Shown here one piece after another: positions 60,190 through 64,000 of a DNA stretch of 64,000 bases. Position 1 is the stretch's first letter; every line of letters begins with the position of its first letter. A program made the position numbers and the translations under genes. Under the pieces are notes generated by a model that worked only from the letters and a program-made list of their open reading frames with translations, had not been told where the DNA came from and ran no database searches. Source of the DNA: Rhabdornis inornatus (lineage: Eukaryota > Chordata > Aves > Passeriformes > Rhabdornithidae); the NCBI GenBank assembly GCA_013397075.1, contig VWZS01010902.1, positions 1 to 64,000 on the forward strand. The letters are read 5' to 3'.

Positions 60190-60425
60190 AGTCACAAAAT
60201 CACACAATCAGTCAAATGCCAAAAGACCTCTGAGCCCACTGGGTCCAACCTTTGAGGGAACAACACCATGTCAACCAGACCACGGCACTTCATGCCACCT
60301 TGCCTTTCCTCAAACACCTCCAGGGACGGTGGCTCCACCACCTCCCTGGGCAGCCCATTCCGATATATGATCAACCTTTCTGTGAAGAAACTCTTCCAAA
60401 TATCCAACCTAAACGAGCTGGTATG
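60190..60425 (-). mobile_element. CR1 LINE 3' end just upstream of TYMS (antisense)
   Basis: Reversed CR1 sequence of a different subfamily from the others here: gtccaacctttgagggaaca, accatgtcaaccagaccacg, acctccagggacggtggctc, then cagcccattccgatatatga. On the minus strand 60192-60500 reads FRLDIWKSFFTERL, then NGLPREVVEPPSLEVFEER, the typical end of CR1 ORF2. The 3' tail lies at about 60190. It ends roughly 310 bases before the TYMS start codon. Confidence 0.92.
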
Positions 60426-60439
60426 GTTCGGGGCACTGC

Positions 60440-60739
60440 CTCGGGCCAGCCCTCCCTCAGGGGAAGCAGCTCCCTGCAGCACCACAGCCAGCAGCACCAC
60501 CCACGGCGGCGATGAGGACCCCCGGGGACTGGAAGAGGAAGGGGAGGGGGAAAGGGAAGGGAACGGCCGAGGGAGGAGGAGGCGGCGGTGCCGCTCCTCT
60601 CCGCCCGCCCCTCGGCGCCGTTGGGCGGGAAAGCGGGGCTTTGGCGGGAAGTGCGGGCTTTGGCGGGCTCGGGAGAGCCACGCAGCCGGAGCTCAGCGCG
60701 CCGCTGGAGCCGCTCGCCCGCAGGAGCCGCTCGCCCGCC
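60440..60739 (+). promoter_or_regulatory. TYMS: TYMS CpG-island promoter with E2F-like sites
   Basis: GC-rich, CpG-dense sequence without a TATA box, as in mammalian TYMS. Three closely spaced E2F-like motifs are visible: 60621-60631 (ttgggcgggaa), 60640-60650 (tttggcgggaa, a consensus match) and 60659-60668 (tttggcgggc). A GC-box-like ccgcccgcccc lies at 60601-60611. This fits the known G1/S induction of thymidylate synthase. The transcription start cannot be placed exactly; I expect it around or just after the E2F cluster. Confidence 0.75.
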
Positions 60740-60911
60740 ATGCCCGCCGAAGGGGAGCTGCTGAGCGGCGCCGCCCCCCTCCCGGAGCCCGGCGAGCAGC
60801 AGTACCTGCAGCAGGTGAGGTACATCCTGCAGCACGGCCACCGGCGAGAGGATCGCACCGGCACCGGCACCATCTCCGTGTTCGGCATGCAGGCGCGGTA
60901 CAGCCTGAGAG
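60740..60911 (+). CDS. TYMS: TYMS exon 1 (coding part)
   Basis: The ATG at 60740 has a gcc context before it. It gives a 57-residue N-terminus with a non-conserved lead, then EQQYLQQVRYIL and the DRTGTGT loop. The same frame remains open upstream to an ATG at 60512, but that extension covers the E2F cluster and promoter, so 60740 is preferred. Donor GTGGGC at 60912, phase 1. Confidence 0.95.
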
Positions 60912-63900
60912 GTGGGCACCGCCGGCACTCCCGGCCCCTGCGCTTGCTCCCTCCCCCTGCTCCTGCCCCTGCCCCCTGAGCCGGGCTGAGTGTGGGGGTC
61001 TCACACGCCGGGGCTGTCCCGTTCCTTCCCACCCCAGGGGTCTGAACATGGGAGTTACATATCCTTACTTCATATCCCAGCCTCACAATGTAAGGTGGTG
61101 GCATTGCCCTCTCTGTGGGGAAAAGCTCAAGTCTCCTCATCCTGGCAAATGGCTGGTCCCCGCTGACACTCTGGAACTCTTGCAGATCAGTTCCCGCTGC
61201 TCACAACGAAGAGGGTGTTCTGGAAGGGAGTGCTGGAGGAGCTGCTGTGGTTCATCAAGGTTCGGTATTTGGGTGTCTGTGTGGGTGGTGGGCCCCAGAG
61301 TGGCATAAACAGAACTGGTGGGCAGTGGATTAAGGCATGTGGGTAACTGCAGATGCTTCTGTTCCTACGACAGACCCCCTAACTGTGACCCTAATCCCCT
61401 AGTACTGTGACCACATATGGAAAGCCATTATCTTCAAGACATTCTGCATTTTAGTGCAGGCTCTTGCTAGCATTGCAATCAGAACAGTTTCTCATCTATG
61501 TCTTTTTAAGGGAGAAAATTTGAAATAGTGAGGGCTTCGACTAATTTGAATATACTCCACAGCTATAAGGCCTAATGCAGTCTCTTTTCTTGTTGTTTTA
61601 ACCAGAAATAATAATATAAGATAGATAATAGGCAATTTAATTATCTGCTTTTTAATATTGAGATAGCTTGATTTGAACAGAAACAAGCAGTGTGGAACCA
61701 CAGGTGAAGTAAGACTGATATAAATGCTAGGCTTTTTAGTAGCAAAAAACGAGATCTAACACAGCTAATAGCTGTACCTAATGTAATAAAATTCAATAAT
61801 AGGTAGTTCATTACAATGCAAGTGTTCCTTTATATGTTGTGATATTGTGCAGGTATGGGAGAGTCTACATAACTGTTTGCTAGATAGTAGGACCGAAATA
61901 CACATTCATTTTTAATAAGCTTGTTTGTTTGTTTGTTTTTCAAATGTAAAAGACTAGACACTCCCCAAAACAGCATAATTTCTGTGTTGTATTTTTGAGT
62001 GTCCTGATTTGGACCTCTTGAAGGATTCAGTGGTGTTTTTCTGGGTAATTTCCTCATTTTTGTCGTTTTAAGAAAAGGATTTTTAAGACCTTAAGCTTGG
62101 CATGGCAAAGACCATGCCTAGGCCATACATTTTTTGTTAATCTATTTTCATCAATCTGTAAAGTAACATCTTGTTTTCTGCAAGTATGAAATGACATTGC
62201 ACAATTGACCTTGAGGCTGTTAGTGCATTCACAAAGTGTGAGAATCCTGAGTTAAACAGCAGCAGCATGGCACTTCAAACTCCGTCACAGGATGTTACTC
62301 ACAAGTTTTGTTCTGTCCATGTGCAAGAACCTTATCTGGTACATTAATTACACTGTTCATCCTTGATAAGTGGAGAAATACTGTGGACTAGCAAAGCTTA
62401 ATACAACTGTTTTAAATCATGTCCTCTGTGTTGGAATTAGGATGCAGACTTCTGTGTTTTGTAGGGTTCTACAAATGCCAAAGAGCTCTCTGCAAAAGGT
62501 GTGAAGATTTGGGATGCTAATGGGTCACGTGAGTTCCTGGATAAGCAGGGTTTCAGCAGCAGAGAGGAGGGTGATTTGGGACCAGTGTATGGTTTCCAGT
62601 GGAGGCATTTTGGAGCAGAATACAAAGATATGCACACAGGTAATCACATCCAAATACAGTCTTGGTTGCTCAGTGAGACAGCTGTGACACATCACTTCCA
62701 GAAGTCTGCGTGGAATGGACTGTTCTTAAAGAGACATTCACAGCAAACTGATAGCCAGAATAAAGAGTGTTTGAGAGAGTTAATTTTTTTTCCCTTACTC
62801 AGTCTTAATTATACTGAAAGATGTAGCTTTGTATACTATAGTTCGGTATTTGTGGAACAGATGAGTCATAAGGCACACACTGTTGCTCTTTTACCTAGAG
62901 CAGATGTGGTTGCTGATAGCTGGAAGGATGTGTGTGCTGCAGTCCAGAAACCTGAGCTAGCTCCATTTGGTAACAGTGGAACACAGGCTGCCGTCTCTAT
63001 ATACCAGTGCAGGGTCCATGAAATTGTTGTGCTGGGAAAAACTGGCATCAGTGCACTACATTCACTGGAGGCAGTGGAAGAGAAAGATTTTTCCATTCTG
63101 CATCTGGAACAAAGTAGGATGTTTTCATAGCTGATGATGCTGTGGACAGAACAGCTGTAACAAGTTGTGATGTGATGCAGTACCTGTTGATATTTTCAGT
63201 GGAACTGGTTTAGTAAACTTACTCTCTAATGTGTTGATTCCTCTTTTCCAAGTCACTGAAGGAGAGGATGTAGAAAATGCTTACAGGACTGCCATTGAGA
63301 AAAAGGGTTCAAAAACCAGATTGTCACTAGCTGGTGTGATTTTTTTGCTTGGATTAACAACGTAGTTAGTTATCTAGGTGGAGTTTCTTGTTTGTTTTTT
63401 TGTTCTTGTTATCAGGACAGCCTCAAATTGCAGGTCACGTTAATTACAGGTATTAGACATTAGATACAGATATTAGACATTAGATTAGATTGGCATGTTG
63501 ACCACTAGCAGAATACAGTTTTATGGTAACACAAATGATGCAAATTGTGAACTGGCACATCTGAAAACTTACAGAGTTTGTCATCTTAAAAGGTCTAAGG
63601 CACAACATAGTGTGAAAATAAAGAACAAGATATATTCCCATAGTTTTCCTTACAAATAGATTTCCTGAAGTTGCATTAGTAATGGATAGGTAATGAGCTT
63701 CAAGAACTAACCATAACTATTTGACAAGGTTTCAGGCATGGTACTGCTGGCGGAAGAGTTCCCTGAGATGCTAATTGTGTATTACTACCTTGTTTGCCAG
63801 CTTGAATCTCCCTGTAACCATAATTTGGTGTTGCTGCCATAAGAGTTACTAGAAAAAAGTAGTTAACCAGCCATGCTGATTCACTGGTGTAAGTCAGAAC

Positions 63901-64000
63901 AATGATTAACAACTAATGACTTTTTTTATTCTGAAATCCGTTCTAATGGTCAGTTAATTTCAGAAAATTTCTTACATTACTGGTATTGAGCCTAAATTCA
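60740..64000 (+). CDS. TYMS: Thymidylate synthase, 5' part (exons 1-3; continues beyond window)
   Basis: Thymidylate synthase converts dUMP to dTMP using 5,10-methylenetetrahydrofolate, the only de novo source of thymidylate. Exons 60740-60911, 61186-61259 and 62465-62639 join in frame to 140 residues, ending at phase 1. Exon 2 and exon 3 lengths (74 and 175) equal those I know for the human gene. Key parts visible: DRTGTGT, the phosphate-binding arginine loop, at residues 38-44; EELLWFIKG with the conserved Glu and Trp; and EEGDLGPVYGFQWRHFGAEY-type sequence in exon 3. The catalytic cysteine lies in later exons outside the window. The N-terminus is short and divergent, as usual in vertebrate enzymes. 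The gene is downstream of and co-oriented with CLUL1. Confidence 0.97.
61186..61259 (+). CDS. TYMS: TYMS exon 2
   Basis: Acceptor ctcttgcag, donor GTTCGG at 61260. Seventy-four bases complete codon 58 (Asp) and encode QFPLLTTKRVFWKG, then VLEELLWFIK, one of the most conserved blocks of the enzyme. Intron 1 is only 274 bases. Confidence 0.97.
61921..61940. repeat. TTTG tetranucleotide repeat (TYMS intron 2)
   Basis: Four TTTG-type units ending in a T run. A small microsatellite within intron 2. Confidence 0.85.
62465..62639 (+). CDS. TYMS: TYMS exon 3
   Basis: Acceptor gttttgtag, donor GTAATC at 62640. It encodes GSTNAKELSAKGVKIWDANG, then SREFLDKQGFSSREEGDLG, then PVYGFQWRHFGAEYKDMHT plus the first base of the next codon. 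The frame does not close at the donor but stays open into intron 3 to 63130. The conventional splice is supported by exon length and family alignment. Confidence 0.96.
62640..64000. other. TYMS: TYMS intron 3 (partial)
   Basis: No exon 4 sequence is visible before the window end, so the intron exceeds 1.36 kb. It holds a short direct repeat at 63450-63486 (the word tattagacattaga twice) and no other recognised element. The TYMS frame remains open for the first 163 codons. Confidence 0.8.

Noticed and set aside
60268..61308. 346-codon plus-strand frame over the TYMS promoter and exon 1
   Set aside because: It is in a different frame from TYMS and reads through CR1, promoter, exon 1, intron 1 and exon 2. 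It is a product of high GC content.
1..64000. CRISPR arrays, bacterial-style operons, phage or plasmid features
   Set aside because: Introns, CpG islands, CR1 elements and poly(A) signals show vertebrate nuclear DNA. The only regular array is a contiguous minisatellite without spacers.

Overview
This window looks like bird nuclear DNA. The interspersed repeats are almost all CR1 LINE fragments. There is one LTR of a type I recall from avian endogenous retroviruses. The two recognisable protein genes, CLUL1 and TYMS, are adjacent, in the same order and on the same strand as in other amniotes. A songbird or other neoavian is plausible, but the sequence read alone does not settle the species.

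Layout. Positions 1 to about 330 are a GC-rich CpG island at the cut left edge. By synteny it is probably the promoter side of COLEC12, which would run leftward out of the window; no COLEC12 coding sequence is visible. About 43 kb of AT-rich intergenic DNA follows. I found no convincing gene in it, only antisense CR1 copies (5.2, 9.6, 11.5 and 36.9 kb), a sense CR1 end (12.7 kb), a solo ERV LTR (7.13-7.66 kb), two probable ancient CR1 relics near 34 kb, simple repeats and a striking hairpin cluster at 2.47-2.53 kb.

CLUL1 (clusterin-like 1, retinal clusterin) spans 43.72-58.43 kb on the plus strand. I could join seven coding exons in frame into a complete 461-residue secreted protein with a signal peptide and ten cysteines spaced as in clusterin. 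An eighth, wholly 3'-UTR exon carries the poly(A) signal. One intron has a GC-AG splice pair. Intron 5 holds a long antisense CR1 interrupted by a repeat element that contains a 21-copy, 40-bp minisatellite. The central 14 copies are identical, and the unit has no stop codon in any of the six frames.

TYMS (thymidylate synthase) starts at 60,740 on the plus strand. Exons 1-3 (140 residues) are present and the remaining exons lie beyond the window. Its CpG-island promoter carries three E2F-like sites, as expected for an S-phase gene, and an antisense CR1 tail sits just upstream. CLUL1 and TYMS are neighbours but not functional partners: one encodes a secreted photoreceptor-associated chaperone-like protein, the other a nucleotide-synthesis enzyme.

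Limits: repeat boundaries are approximate, family names come from recognition rather than a database search, and regulatory calls are motif-based.
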